Positions 26,683 through 36,948 are shown, numbered from the stretch's first letter. The stretch: DNA of 64,000 bases from Vibrio tapetis subsp. quintayensis (GCF_030409945.1 NZ_JAUFQV010000025.1:144318-208317); one strand, 5' to 3'. Made by a program: numbers and translations. The notes: generated from the letters alone by a model not told the origin.

Positions 26683-28095
26683 ATGACAAGAAAAGAAAAG
26701 GTTAGGCAGTCTTTGCTTTCACACCTACCTCGTGGTGCGATTAATCAATTCCTTTCTCGAGACACCACGCCAGTATCTGTTCTAATTCAGTCTTGCATTG
26801 TCGGTATTTTGGCTGGGCTCCTAGGTACATTATTTGAGCTTGGTGTTCATTTTGTCTCAGAGACCCGAACAGATTGGCTGAAAAACGAAATCGGTAATGC
26901 GGTTCCGTTATGGCTTGCTGCTTTTATCATCAGCGCTGCATTGGCATTCATTGGCTATTTTCTCGTTCATAAATTTGCTCCTGAAGCCGCAGGCTCAGGA
27001 ATACCTGAAATTGAGGGCGCGATGGACAACATGCGTCCTGTAAGATGGTGGCGCGTTCTCCCTGTTAAATTCATAGGAGGCCTAGGCGCATTGGGCTCCG
27101 GTATGGTGCTAGGGCGTGAGGGCCCAACAGTGCAGATGGGCGGGAACATTGGCCGCATGGTATGTGATATTTTTCGTGTAAAAAACGACGATACAAAACA
27201 CTCCCTACTTGCCTCCGGAGCCGCTGGTGGACTTGCTGCGGCATTCAACGCGCCGTTAGCCGGTATTATGTTTGTGGTTGAAGAAATGCGCCCTCAGTTT
27301 CGTTATTCCCTCATATCGATCAAAGCCGTCATCATCTCTGCAATTTCCGCTAACATCGTGTTCCGCTCAATCAACGGTCAGCAAGCGGTCATTACGATGC
27401 CTCAGTACCAAGCCCCAGATCTACAGGCTTTATGGCTATTCTTGTTACTTGGCGTTTTATTTGGGCTGTTTGGGGTTGTGTTCAACAAATTGGTTACCCT
27501 GTCTCAAGATGCCTTTGTCGCCATTCACAAGAATGATCGCAAACGATATTTGATGACGGGCACTCTGCTTGGTGGCAGTTTTGGCTTGCTCTTACTGTAT
27601 GTACCTGAACTGACCGGAGGCGGTATTGGGTTAATTCCCGCTGTCACGGAGGGAGAGTACGGAACAAATGTTCTACTATTGCTGTTTCTAGGCCGTATTC
27701 TAACAACCCTACTTTGTTTTGGGTCCGGGGCGCCGGGAGGCATATTTGCCCCAATGCTCGCGCTGGGCACTTTATTTGGTTATGCGTTCGGGTTAACGGC
27801 ACAAACACTACTTCCAGGATTACCCATAGAAGCGGGAATGTTTGCGATCGCTGGCATGGGCGCGCTTTTTGCCGCAACGGTCAGAGCGCCGATAACTGGC
27901 ATCTTACTGGTCATAGAAATGACCAACAATTATTACCTCATCCTGCCCCTTATCATTACGTGCCTAGGCGCAGTTATTATCGCGCAACTGTTTGGCGGCC
28001 AACCGATTTATAGCCAACTGCTTCATCGTACCTTAAAAAACGATAAGCTCAGACAACAAGATTTGCCCACTGAAAACAATGAAGTGAGTAAATAA
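26683..28095 (+). CDS. clcA: H+/Cl- exchange antiporter ClcA
   Basis: This 470-residue ClC-family protein carries the selectivity and gating motifs [16 protein letters not shown] (gating Glu) and GAPGGIFAP, the proton-path Glu in VVEEMRP, and a Tyr in QPIYSQLL. It exchanges two chloride ions for a proton across the inner membrane and in enteric bacteria and Vibrio cholerae is linked to acid resistance. It lacks cytoplasmic CBS domains, as E. coli ClcA does. A weak AGG precedes the ATG. Confidence 0.95.
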   Translation: MTRKEKVRQSLLSHLPRGAINQFLSRDTTPVSVLIQSCIVGILAGLLGTLFELGVHFVSETRTDWLKNEIGNAVPLWLAAFIISAALAFIGYFLVHKFAPEAAGSGIPEIEGAMDNMRPVRWWRVLPVKFIGGLGALGSGMVLGREGPTVQMGGNIGRMVCDIFRVKNDDTKHSLLASGAAGGLAAAFNAPLAGIMFVVEEMRPQFRYSLISIKAVIISAISANIVFRSINGQQAVITMPQYQAPDLQALWLFLLLGVLFGLFGVVFNKLVTLSQDAFVAIHKNDRKRYLMTGTLLGGSFGLLLLYVPELTGGGIGLIPAVTEGEYGTNVLLLLFLGRILTTLLCFGSGAPGGIFAPMLALGTLFGYAFGLTAQTLLPGLPIEAGMFAIAGMGALFAATVRAPITGILLVIEMTNNYYLILPLIITCLGAVIIAQLFGGQPIYSQLLHRTLKNDKLRQQDLPTENNEVSK

Positions 28096-28181
28096 AGCTG
28101 TTTTATCCGACAAAACTGGGCATTATTCGGCACAACTCGCAGGTGATTAACAGAGCAAGCGCATAGTCTTTTTGGTACACT

Positions 28182-29153
28182 ATGCCCAAAATGCCCGAAC
28201 AGGATTCTACGTTGAACTTTGCGTTACCAAATTTACGCCGACATGTCCCATTATCTCTTGCTTCTCTCGCGTTAGGGATTATAGGGCTCGGTCAAGCCTG
28301 GATGTTGTATGCTCCATCCATTGGCGTATGGTTTCGCCCTTTCTGTGCATTTCTCGGTGGTTCATTGCTGATCCCTGTCATCATTCAATACTTAACCAGT
28401 TATCGTCGATTCATTACCGAAATACGTAACCCTCTAAATGGCAGCCTTATGGCACCTATTAGTATGGGGTTGCTCATTTTATGTGATTACCTTGCGACTG
28501 TTGTGCCCAATATTGCCTACTTTCTTTGGTTTTTGGCTTTAGGTCTTCACATTGTAATGATGGTTTGCTTTTTCTACTTTCAGATTAGAGCATTCAAATT
28601 ATCGAACATTGTTCCCAGTTGGTTTTTGTACCCTGTAGGTCTGATCAGTAGCTCACTTGCTGGATCACAATTGGGGCATACTTTATATTCGGAAACAATT
28701 GCAATCGTTTGCATTGCTATCTATTTTTTCATGTTACCTTTGGTTCTGTACCGTTTAGTCTTTGCTGGAATGCTACCGCGCCGTGCCAGACCAACACTTG
28801 CGATTATGGCAGCCCCGATCAACTTAACGTTAGCTGCGTATCTCGTTAACTTCAGTGAACCCGACCCAATTTTAACCGGCGCACTCGCAGGAATTGCCAT
28901 CACGATGACGCTATTGATTTACCTATGTTATATCCCTTTACTGCGTCTAAAGTTCCAAGCCTCCATTGCTGCTGTTACTTTTCCGTCTGTTATCAGCTCA
29001 ATTGCTATGCACCACCTAACAGATTGGTTCCATTCAGATCACCCTCAATGGGCTTGGTTGATGAGCTTTGGCCTTACAGAACTGCTAATCGCAACTTGTT
29101 TGGTGTGTTGGGTGCTGAAAAATTACGTTACCCACTTCTTAAGAAGAAATTAG
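28182..29153 (+). CDS. TDT-family transporter (TehA-like)
   Basis: This 323-residue membrane protein has about ten predicted helices and the look of the tellurite-resistance/dicarboxylate transporter (SLAC1/TehA) family: LASLALGIIGLGQAW at the start and several HxxM/H-containing helices. TehA-type proteins are anion channels or exporters; the substrate here is not defined. The start codon is uncertain, since ATGs occur at 28182 and 28191. It lies 87 bases downstream of clcA on the same strand and could be cotranscribed. Confidence 0.82.
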   Translation: MPKMPEQDSTLNFALPNLRRHVPLSLASLALGIIGLGQAWMLYAPSIGVWFRPFCAFLGGSLLIPVIIQYLTSYRRFITEIRNPLNGSLMAPISMGLLILCDYLATVVPNIAYFLWFLALGLHIVMMVCFFYFQIRAFKLSNIVPSWFLYPVGLISSSLAGSQLGHTLYSETIAIVCIAIYFFMLPLVLYRLVFAGMLPRRARPTLAIMAAPINLTLAAYLVNFSEPDPILTGALAGIAITMTLLIYLCYIPLLRLKFQASIAAVTFPSVISSIAMHHLTDWFHSDHPQWAWLMSFGLTELLIATCLVCWVLKNYVTHFLRRN

Positions 29154-29403
29154 CCAATTTTAATTATTCACATAAAGTAATTCGTAAACTAAGCGAGAAA
29201 AATAATGAACAAAATAACGTATAGAATGAAACTAAGCAGACCTCCAAAAGGGTAATTGTAGATATTCAAATACAAAATATAGAATAGTTAAGATTGTACA
29301 TAACTTCAAATTAATCACTTTCTCATGGTGACAGTATTTATTTGTTGAGCAATAACTAGTTTTGTCAGCTGACATTACATTATTCCAACAATGAGTACTA
29401 AAA

Positions 29404-30579
29404 ATGAATATTGAACGCAACGATTCAAAACCTTTACCCTCATTTATTAGTGACAGGCTAGATTCATATCTTGATAATCACATTCTTTGTCGAAAGAATT
29501 CCAAACATTTGGTTCTCGGGATTGAGCCAGACGATCTAGGTATTGTACTAAGAAGTAACGACTATCTTGCTGTTTCTAATCATCCCATGATTACACAGCG
29601 TCAAATCGATTCCATTCGAAACGCTGACAAAGAAGTGGTTATGTCTGCGGTGTTTGAACAAACGGAAAGAGGGGCCGATACGTTTGAGTTTCAATTGAGT
29701 CAATTCACTCAGTTTTCTCAATGTATTGTTGCTCAATCTGGTTGGGCAGCAAACGTTGGCTTACTGCATACGATCGCATCCAGTAACACGCCCGTCTACA
29801 TAGACTTTTATGCTCATATGTCACTATGGCATGGTGCTCAGAATGCGAACAGCCCAATCTATTCGTTTATGCATAATAAAACCAAACATCTGCAAAAGCT
29901 GATTAAACAGCATGGGCCAGGCATTGTCATCGTCGATTCCGTTTACAGCACCGTTGGCACCGTTGCTCCGCTTAAAGACATCGTAAATATTGCGAATGAA
30001 AATGGCTGCGCTGTCATTGTTGACGAGTCCCACTCTTTAGGAACCCACGGGCCCCATGGCGCAGGGCTTCTTGTAGAGCTTGGTTTAACAAAGCAAGTAG
30101 ATTTCATGACGCTTAGCTTGGCGAAAGCATTCGCCTATCGTGCGGGGGCCATATTATGCCATTCAGAAATGAATCGTTGGTTACCTTATACATCGTTACC
30201 GGCGATTTTTAGCTCTGCAATATTGCCCCATGAAATGGAAACACTGAAAGCAACCTTAGATCTCATTAAGAGTCGTGATGCCGAGCGAACGCGCTTATTT
30301 CAGCAATCGGAAAAACTCAGGAAAGGGTTACGGGAGTTAGGATACCGAGTCCAAAGTCAGTCTCAAATTATATCTATTGAAACGGGAACAGAAGAAAATA
30401 CCGAAACAGTACGGGATTTTTTTGAAAAACATGGACTATTTGGTTCTGTTTTCTGCCACCCTGCTACGCCCAAAAACAGAAGCATTATTAGGCTATCTAT
30501 GAATAGCGACATCACCAATAGAGATATTGACCACGTTCTTACCGTCTGCAGTGCCGCTAAGGAGAATAATGTAATGTAA
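29404..30579 (+). CDS. cqsA: CAI-1 autoinducer synthase CqsA
   Basis: This 391-residue PLP-dependent acyltransferase of the alpha-oxoamine synthase family condenses an acyl-CoA with S-adenosylmethionine (or aminobutyrate) to make CAI-1-type signals. It resembles V. cholerae CqsA throughout: LRSNDYLAVSNHP, SQSGWAANVGLL, DFYAHMSLWHGA, VDESHSLGTHGPHGAGLL, and the PLP Lys at about residue 241 (SLAKAFAYRAGA). It is convergent with cqsS, 46 bases away. The last codons overlap a short ATGTA tandem. Confidence 0.96.
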   Translation: MNIERNDSKPLPSFISDRLDSYLDNHILCRKNSKHLVLGIEPDDLGIVLRSNDYLAVSNHPMITQRQIDSIRNADKEVVMSAVFEQTERGADTFEFQLSQFTQFSQCIVAQSGWAANVGLLHTIASSNTPVYIDFYAHMSLWHGAQNANSPIYSFMHNKTKHLQKLIKQHGPGIVIVDSVYSTVGTVAPLKDIVNIANENGCAVIVDESHSLGTHGPHGAGLLVELGLTKQVDFMTLSLAKAFAYRAGAILCHSEMNRWLPYTSLPAIFSSAILPHEMETLKATLDLIKSRDAERTRLFQQSEKLRKGLRELGYRVQSQSQIISIETGTEENTETVRDFFEKHGLFGSVFCHPATPKNRSIIRLSMNSDITNRDIDHVLTVCSAAKENNVM

Positions 30580-30625
30580 TGTAATAATAGAAGCGGGTCT
30601 TATAAAAGAATGGTACCTTCTTTAA

Positions 30626-32683
30626 TTAAACCCAAGTCGCCACTTTGCTAATTAATATATCCTTTGACGCAGGTTTAAGAATATAATCATTCATTCCGCT
30701 TTCGGAAATGGCTTTTAGTGTGTGCTCACATTTTTCTCCGGTAAAACAAATAATAGGTATTTCTTTGCCGTTATATTCATAATTAATATCACGAATGGCT
30801 TTAGTTGTTTCTATACCGTCCATCTCTGGCATTTCAAGATCCATCAAAATAAGATTGACCGAGTTGGATTTCAGAACCTGTAATGCGGACTTGCCATTTT
30901 CAGCTTGCAATACCTTATACCCTTGCCTTTCCAATAACGTAGAAGAATATGTTCGCAAAGACGCGTTATCATCGACAATAAGCACCGTTGGTTGGCTTGC
31001 AACTTGTTTTGGTTTAGCGTTGGACTGAGGAGACTGTTGACAAATTTCGAAAAATGACTTGTCTAGCTTCTCTGCTAAATTTTGACCAAATGTCCCAATT
31101 TGCATCAACTCATATGGCAGTATTCTATTCAGCTTAAAGCATTCTAGGATATTTCCAGCATACAAATAGACGATCTTGCCTTCATAGTTGCATAGCTTTC
31201 GCTCCAATGCAGAAAACGCAGCTATATCATCCTTAAAGATGCTCAAATCTATTAGGACCACATCTTCGGTTAATTCAAAAGAGCTAAGTTGGAAGTCATT
31301 GCCGAATGCGTGCAATTGATACCCTGAAAAGAAAGCATGAGACTGCAGTGCATTGAGCGTCGCATTTTTATTACCAATGTAAATGAGTGATTTAGATCTT
31401 ATCAATTCAGCTTTGGCACTCAATACGGCTTCAGAGTGATATTTAGGAAAATACAGTGAGAACTTAGTTCCCTTTCCTACTTCGCTATCACAAGTGATTT
31501 TTCCGTTGAGCGCTTTCATTACTTTTCTGCAAAACGGTAAGCCTAAGCCAAATCCGCCTTTTTTCCCCGATGTATAAAAGTCATCAAAAATGTGTTCACG
31601 AGCCTCTAGATCCATACCGGGTCCGGTATCTTCAACAGTAATAACATTCCACTCTTCATCATCGACCTTGAGTTGAATGTTTAGATTGAAGTCTGCTCTA
31701 AACTTATAATGGAACGCGTTTTTTAGTAGGTTAAATATTACGTACCGGACTAATACATCACTACCAAAATACTCATCACTGTTACCAAATTCTAGATGGA
31801 TCAGACTACGATCGGATTTATCAGCATAATGAAAACTATTAATGGATGCTTCTAAGGTTTCACCCAAAGAGTATCTTTTAAAGCTCGATGTCGACAGTTT
31901 ATGCTCATCGATCGAGGTCAACAGTAAGCTGATGGTTTCGTTACCTTTCTCTATAACAGACATAGAATCCTCCAAGATCAAATTGATCTCATCTAAATCT
32001 TTGGCATCTAGGTGATATTGATCTGAGAGGTGTTGTGCATTGCGCTCGGGTAGCAAGAATTTGATCACTTCAATTGAGCTATAAACGGCACTCAATGGGT
32101 TACGCATTTCATGGGCAATTCCAGCGCCGAATGATTTGGCTAACGAAACCCTTTGTTCATGCTCTGCATGGTTTCTATAGTGGAATAACGTGCCGAATAC
32201 GTAGGTAAAAAATAAAATAGGAATGTAATTCCAATCTAGTGCGTATAGCTCATTGCTGCCGCCTGTAAGGTGCACCGCGACATATGCCGCAACAAAAGCA
32301 ACAATACTTTGCAAAGCCACAATTTTAGAATCGTATATCAGCAGAATCTGCAAGAAAATGGCCGACATCAATGACATCACCCAAATAATAGACCAATCAT
32401 TTTTAAGCAGCATGAAAAAGAAAAAGAAAGGTAAACATGCCCCTAAAGAGACAATGTAATAGACATGTAATTGGCGCTTGAAAGCATAAGGAATTTTATG
32501 GCGAAGTAGGATTGGGATCAGTAATGCACCACAGGCGAGACGAAGCCCGAGGTTCTCGTACCCGCTTGGGACTAAGAATTGCCATATGTAGTAATACGCA
32601 GGAAACCCAACGATCCCCATAAGTGCAACTATGGTCAGGTTCGGTTCAGCATATTCGTAGATTTTCTTCGCTCTATCAAACAT
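30626..32683 (-). CDS. cqsS: CAI-1 receptor hybrid histidine kinase CqsS
   Basis: This 685-residue protein has six predicted N-terminal membrane segments (to about residue 165), a HisKA domain with the phospho-His at about 191 (AHEMRNPLSA), a HATPase (DTGPGM, GFGLGLPFCRKVM) and a C-terminal receiver with Asp at about 615 (ILMDLEMPEMDG). It detects CAI-1 and feeds the LuxU-LuxO phosphorelay. The residue 24 positions before the phospho-His, which governs acyl-tail specificity in known CqsS proteins, is Phe. It is convergent with cqsA. Confidence 0.96.
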   Translation of the reverse strand: MFDRAKKIYEYAEPNLTIVALMGIVGFPAYYYIWQFLVPSGYENLGLRLACGALLIPILLRHKIPYAFKRQLHVYYIVSLGACLPFFFFFMLLKNDWSIIWVMSLMSAIFLQILLIYDSKIVALQSIVAFVAAYVAVHLTGGSNELYALDWNYIPILFFTYVFGTLFHYRNHAEHEQRVSLAKSFGAGIAHEMRNPLSAVYSSIEVIKFLLPERNAQHLSDQYHLDAKDLDEINLILEDSMSVIEKGNETISLLLTSIDEHKLSTSSFKRYSLGETLEASINSFHYADKSDRSLIHLEFGNSDEYFGSDVLVRYVIFNLLKNAFHYKFRADFNLNIQLKVDDEEWNVITVEDTGPGMDLEAREHIFDDFYTSGKKGGFGLGLPFCRKVMKALNGKITCDSEVGKGTKFSLYFPKYHSEAVLSAKAELIRSKSLIYIGNKNATLNALQSHAFFSGYQLHAFGNDFQLSSFELTEDVVLIDLSIFKDDIAAFSALERKLCNYEGKIVYLYAGNILECFKLNRILPYELMQIGTFGQNLAEKLDKSFFEICQQSPQSNAKPKQVASQPTVLIVDDNASLRTYSSTLLERQGYKVLQAENGKSALQVLKSNSVNLILMDLEMPEMDGIETTKAIRDINYEYNGKEIPIICFTGEKCEHTLKAISESGMNDYILKPASKDILISKVATWV

Positions 32684-32804
32684 TTATGAGTTTAGCCAAT
32701 GTCGTTATTATTATATTTACTGCATATACACATATATAGCACAAATAACAGCCAAAGACATTTAGCCAGCTCACGGTCGCTGCATTCTATTCAACAAAAT
32801 GAAA

Positions 32805-32827
32805 AACCGCCAGCAATACTGGCGGTT
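32805..32827 (-). terminator. Intrinsic terminator after ackA
   Basis: Nine-base arms AACCGCCAG / CTGGCGGTT with a five-base loop are followed on the minus strand by TTTC. It lies 30 bases beyond the ackA stop. Confidence 0.85.
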
Positions 32828-32855
32828 CAATCTAACCTAGGGCAGAATCAACTGA

Positions 32856-34049
32856 TTAGAGAAGTTCTACTGACTGCTGAGCAATCACGAATTCTTCATT
32901 GGTTGGAACAACCATCGCCACTGCATTTAACACTTCAGATTTAGCAATGATGCCTTCTGCGCCAAAGCGAGCAGCTTCATTGCCTGCTTTATCTTCAACA
33001 AAACCAAGAAGCTTAAGGTTTTTCAGGATTTCACGACGAATTGGAAGTGCATTTTCACCAATACCACCAGTGAATATGATGCCGTCCAATGAATCTAGCG
33101 CTGCTAGGTAAGAAGCAATGTATTTAGCGACACGGTAAGTAAATACTTGGAATGCTAACGTCGCGCCTTCATGTCCTTCTTCCATCGCTTCAAGAATACC
33201 ACGAGCGTCACTCGTAATACCGGACACACCAAGGAAGCCAGACTTCTTATTCAAAGAGTCAAATACTTGCTCTTGTGACCAGCCTTTCTTCAAAAGGTAC
33301 TCGATGATACCTGGATCTAAGTCACCACAACGGGTGCCCATCATTAAGCCAGAAAGAGGGGTGAAGCCCATGCTTGTATCTACACTTTCGCCATCTTTGA
33401 TAGCACATACCGATGCACCATTGCCAAGGTGAACAGAAATGAAGCTTGACTCTTCAACTGGCTTGTTCAGCATTTTTGCAGCTTCGCGGCTAACAAAGTA
33501 GTGGCTAGTACCGTGGAAGCCGTAGCGACGCACTCCAAAGTCGGTGTAAAGCTCTTTTGCAATAGCGCCAGTAAACGCACGCTCAGGCATAGTTTGGTGG
33601 AAAGCAGTATCAAATACAGCAAATTGAGGAAGCGCTGGGAACGCTTCAATTGCAGCGCGAATACCGACAGCGCCTGCAGGGTTATGCAAAGGAGCAAGAT
33701 CTGCTAGGTTTTCGATTTCAGCCGTTACTTCTTCGTTAATTCGTACTGTTTTAGTGAATTTCTCGCCGCCATGTACAATGCGATGACCTACAGCAACGAG
33801 ATCATTATTGAAGCCATACTCACTGACTAAGTCAACTAAGCGATTAATTGCGAGTTGATGATGGTTACCCTCACCCTCTACTGCAACTTCCGATTTTTGA
33901 CCTTGGTATTTCCAGCTCATGCGCGCATCTTCAAGGCCGAAACATTCACCTAGACCACTTAAGATTGCGTCGCCGCTTACAGAGTCGATAACAGCAAACT
34001 TCATAGAAGAACTGCCAGAATTGATTACGAGTACATATGCATTTTGCAT
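32856..34049 (-). CDS. ackA: Acetate kinase
   Basis: This 397-residue ASKHA-fold kinase interconverts acetate + ATP and acetyl phosphate. Motifs include NSGSSSMKFAV at the N-terminus, GHRIVHGG, DTAFHQTMP, RYGFHGTSH, HLGNGASVCA and FTGGIGENA, all expected for an active enzyme. The usual partner pta is not adjacent, so this may be a second, stand-alone copy, as V. cholerae carries on chromosome II. AGGAAT lies before the ATG, and a strong terminator follows. Confidence 0.95.
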   Translation of the reverse strand: MQNAYVLVINSGSSSMKFAVIDSVSGDAILSGLGECFGLEDARMSWKYQGQKSEVAVEGEGNHHQLAINRLVDLVSEYGFNNDLVAVGHRIVHGGEKFTKTVRINEEVTAEIENLADLAPLHNPAGAVGIRAAIEAFPALPQFAVFDTAFHQTMPERAFTGAIAKELYTDFGVRRYGFHGTSHYFVSREAAKMLNKPVEESSFISVHLGNGASVCAIKDGESVDTSMGFTPLSGLMMGTRCGDLDPGIIEYLLKKGWSQEQVFDSLNKKSGFLGVSGITSDARGILEAMEEGHEGATLAFQVFTYRVAKYIASYLAALDSLDGIIFTGGIGENALPIRREILKNLKLLGFVEDKAGNEAARFGAEGIIAKSEVLNAVAMVVPTNEEFVIAQQSVELL

Positions 34050-34401
34050 GGGATAGAATTCCTATTGGTACTAATAAATGAGCTGAAAACATAGACTCAA
34101 CAAAAAGTGTAACTCCATTATTCAATATATTTTGAATCATTCAACTTTATTTTGGTTTTTTATTGAATTAATCGTGTTTTTTCTTGATCTGACGCATATT
34201 TTGATTTTATTTATGGCTCAAATTATCAAACCACCATTAGCTTCATCAATTTTTTCAACTATTTTTGAGTGTGCTTTGTATGAAATCAGTTTATTCGTAA
34301 GTCTAATACCGAAACCCTAAAATTTTGCTAACCTTAAAGATAGATTGCAACCAGAAGAAGAATTATATGCACGTTTACACTAGCTTTGGTCAAGTTTGTC
34401 T
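34050..34401. other. AT-rich divergent region ackA / GGDEF-EAL gene
   Basis: These 352 bases are strongly AT-rich and hold the promoters of both genes. A short inverted repeat, ATTCAA / TTGAAT, lies at 34120-34137, and a 13-codon leader ORF at the right end. Confidence 0.5.
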
Positions 34402-34408
34402 ATGCTGA
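34367..34408 (+). CDS. Possible 13-codon leader peptide overlapping the GGDEF-EAL start
   Basis: The ATG at 34367 follows a GAAGAAG stretch and encodes MHVYTSFGQVCLC. Its TGA at 34406-34408 overlaps the first codons of the downstream gene, whose ATG at 34402 has no good ribosome site of its own. This layout would suit translational coupling, but the ORF is short enough to arise by chance. Confidence 0.3.
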   Translation: MHVYTSFGQVCLC

Positions 34409-36000
34409 TTTTTGCTGACTTTCTTATGATAATAGCCATTGGTTTGCTACTTTTTTCCATTAAACCAGCATTCACGATCTGCATTAAGACCAAAGAGTCT
34501 GGATGGAAGTTTTTACTGGGGCTTATTGTCGCATTCTCTATCGGATACGTGGCCTATCTGATCTATTTATTCGGCAAGAGAGACGCCAGTTACATCGACA
34601 TTGGAATGGCCGCTATTTTGTTCGGAGGGAGCATCTTTGTTTCCATCGTTTTAAAGTTCTGCTTAAGCAGCATCCTCAAGATTGAACAGATAGCCAAAAG
34701 TGAACGGCATAATGCACTTCACGATTCATTAACCGGGTTGCCAAATAGAGCCTATTGCTCAAGCGCCATGACCAAACGCCTCGCTACGCAATCACCATTT
34801 TCTGTCCTGTTATTCGATATCAACAACTTTAAGAACGTAAACGACGCTATGGGCCACCAAACGGGAGACCTATTGCTGGTTAACATTGCAGAGAGAATCT
34901 CAGAAGTGGTTCCAGCCGATGCCTTTTATGCTCGAATCGGAGGCGATGAGTTCGTTATCATCCTAAATACCAACAACCAACACCACATCAGCTCCTACTG
35001 CACTGAAATTGCAGAGCAACTCAGCCCTCGCTTTCAACTTGAACAATATAATCTTCCCGTATCAGTCAGTATCGGCGTGAGTATTTATCCCGACTTTGGT
35101 TCCAATCAAGACGAACTGTTAAAGCAAGCGGATTCAGCAATGTATGAAGCGAAAAGAATCGGCTTAGGCGTGTCTTTCTATTCTGATGCTTTGGAAATCA
35201 AAGCCAAGCAGCAGTTAGATATCGCCAGCCGCATTACTACGGCTTTGCATAATCAGGAGTTCCACCTGTATTACCAACCGATAGTCAATACATTGAAACA
35301 AACCTTGTATGGCTATGAAGCATTGATTCGCTGGCCTCAGCCTGATGGTAGTTTCATCTCTCCCGAACTTTTTATTCCTATCGCAGAGCAAACTCACCTT
35401 ATTAGAGACATCACTGACTGGGTGATTAATCAGGTCATGCTCGACTTACATATCTTTAATAGCGCAGGAATAGAGGCGAGCATCCACCTAAACCTCTCAG
35501 CTCACGATCTCAACAGCAGCGCGTTGCTCGATAATTTAAAACAACTCGCACAAAGCGAGCAGCTGAATTCGTCTCAAGTCGTGTTAGAAGTAACCGAGAG
35601 CGACATGCTCAAAGACATTGGCAACACAAAAATTGTGTTAGAAGAACTGCGTCACATGGGATTCAAAATCAGTCTTGATGATTTTGGTACGGGGTATTCT
35701 TCTTTAACCTTATTGCGGGAACTGCCCATTGATCAAATCAAGATTGACCGCTCGTTTGTTTCAAGTATGCATATTAGCAGCGCTGATCACGCAATCGTCA
35801 CTAGCTCGATATCGTTAGCTCATGGTTTGAATTGTACGGTTATCGCAGAGGGGGTTGAAGAACAGGAACTAATCGGCTTACTCAATACGGCCAAATGTGA
35901 TTACGTACAGGGGTTTATTAATGGGAAGGCGCTGTCTCTGGACGAAATCATATATTGGACAGAACAGCATCACTTGATAATGGCTTCAAACTCCGCGTGA
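34402..36000 (+). CDS. Membrane GGDEF-EAL protein (bifunctional-type c-di-GMP enzyme)
   Basis: This 532-residue protein has three N-terminal membrane segments (to about residue 90), a GGDEF domain with an intact GGDEF at 180-184 (ARIGGDEFVIIL) and an EAL domain with EALIRW at 306, LNLSAHDL, EVTES, DDFGTGYSS, KIDRSFV and EGVEEQE. Both active-site sets look complete. No RxxD inhibitory site lies five residues before GGDEF, where VPAD stands. A TTG at 34396 is an alternative start. No periplasmic sensor domain is visible beyond the short loops. Confidence 0.9.
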   Translation: MLIFADFLMIIAIGLLLFSIKPAFTICIKTKESGWKFLLGLIVAFSIGYVAYLIYLFGKRDASYIDIGMAAILFGGSIFVSIVLKFCLSSILKIEQIAKSERHNALHDSLTGLPNRAYCSSAMTKRLATQSPFSVLLFDINNFKNVNDAMGHQTGDLLLVNIAERISEVVPADAFYARIGGDEFVIILNTNNQHHISSYCTEIAEQLSPRFQLEQYNLPVSVSIGVSIYPDFGSNQDELLKQADSAMYEAKRIGLGVSFYSDALEIKAKQQLDIASRITTALHNQEFHLYYQPIVNTLKQTLYGYEALIRWPQPDGSFISPELFIPIAEQTHLIRDITDWVINQVMLDLHIFNSAGIEASIHLNLSAHDLNSSALLDNLKQLAQSEQLNSSQVVLEVTESDMLKDIGNTKIVLEELRHMGFKISLDDFGTGYSSLTLLRELPIDQIKIDRSFVSSMHISSADHAIVTSSISLAHGLNCTVIAEGVEEQELIGLLNTAKCDYVQGFINGKALSLDEIIYWTEQHHLIMASNSA

Positions 36001-36054
36001 AGCCATTAACTCTCAGTCATCAACTGTCTATCGCTACGTTTTTCTACTGGACAA

Positions 36055-36696
36055 CTAAAAACGATATCCGGCCGTCGCATATAGACCGTAAAGGTCCGCT
36101 TTACCAGAACGTTTATCGTTATCGACACTCAGATGGCTTGCTCTGAACTCGCCACCAAATTCAAAATTATTGTCGAGCTCATACCGAGCGCCAAAGCCCC
36201 ATAAGTAACCCCAACCACTAACAGCTTCTTTTTCAGACGCAACTGAACCCGGTGTTTTCTTGTAATCTTGCTCTTTCAGTGCACCGTACGAAACACCAGC
36301 GTAAGCAAATAGAGCGGTTTGCTGTGTAACCATGTAGCTGACTTTAGGTGCAAAGCTACCAATTAAGCTGCTTACTTCTTCTACTTGATATATTGCGTGA
36401 TTGTCTTCTTTTTTCTTAGAATTGTAGTGCACATCTAGAGAGGCGAGATAGCCGAGATAGAGGTCTTTGTTGTCCGTCCATTTATTGGATTCAGACGTGT
36501 AATCAAACGCAAGTGATCGCCCATACAGTTCGAAATCTTTATCGCCCGTTACGTCCGTCTTTAGTTTAGAGCCACCAAATTTGATAGTGAATGCACGCTC
36601 TTTTTTGGCGGTCTGTGCCTGCGCATCGCTTTCTGCCTGACTAGAAAACGAAATCAATAGAGCGGAACTTATCAATATTGCTAATGTTTTTTTCAC
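36055..36696 (-). CDS. Outer-membrane beta-barrel protein, porin-like family
   Basis: About 213 residues with a classical signal peptide when read from the GTG at 36696 (MKKTLAILISSALLISFSSQAE). The mature part shows alternating hydrophobic strands, Gly/Tyr-rich segments (YMVTQQTALFAYAGVSYG, GWGYLWGFGARYEL) and a C-terminal aromatic (ATAGYRF) typical of an outer-membrane barrel of about eight strands. The frame runs on to an ATG at 36729, but that would place eleven extra residues before the signal peptide. The ligand is unknown. It lies on the other side of the C10 tract from phhA. Confidence 0.75.
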   Translation of the reverse strand: MKKTLAILISSALLISFSSQAESDAQAQTAKKERAFTIKFGGSKLKTDVTGDKDFELYGRSLAFDYTSESNKWTDNKDLYLGYLASLDVHYNSKKKEDNHAIYQVEEVSSLIGSFAPKVSYMVTQQTALFAYAGVSYGALKEQDYKKTPGSVASEKEAVSGWGYLWGFGARYELDNNFEFGGEFRASHLSVDNDKRSGKADLYGLYATAGYRF

Positions 36697-36931
36697 TGAA
36701 AATATCCATTTTAAACGACTGTGAATCATCTCTTACAAAATCTCATGGGGCAAAACCACAAATTAAAAGACATGAATTTTAGTTGACGTAAGTGTACCTC
36801 AAGGACCAATCTCCCAATGCTATTAATTTAGCTAAAACCAACAACACAATTTATAGAAGTTGAGGCAGCTCACATATTCCTGCTCAACGTCTTTGCTATA
36901 GAGACCACCATAACTTAGTGACCGTTTAGAT

Positions 36932-36941
36932 CCCCCCCCCC
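36932..36941. repeat. Homopolymeric tract of ten C
   Basis: Ten consecutive C residues are followed by GCC. The tract is in an otherwise AT-rich intergenic region, seven bases before a TyrR-like box. Tracts of this length are prone to slippage. Confidence 0.95.
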
Positions 36942-36948
36942 GCCAAAT

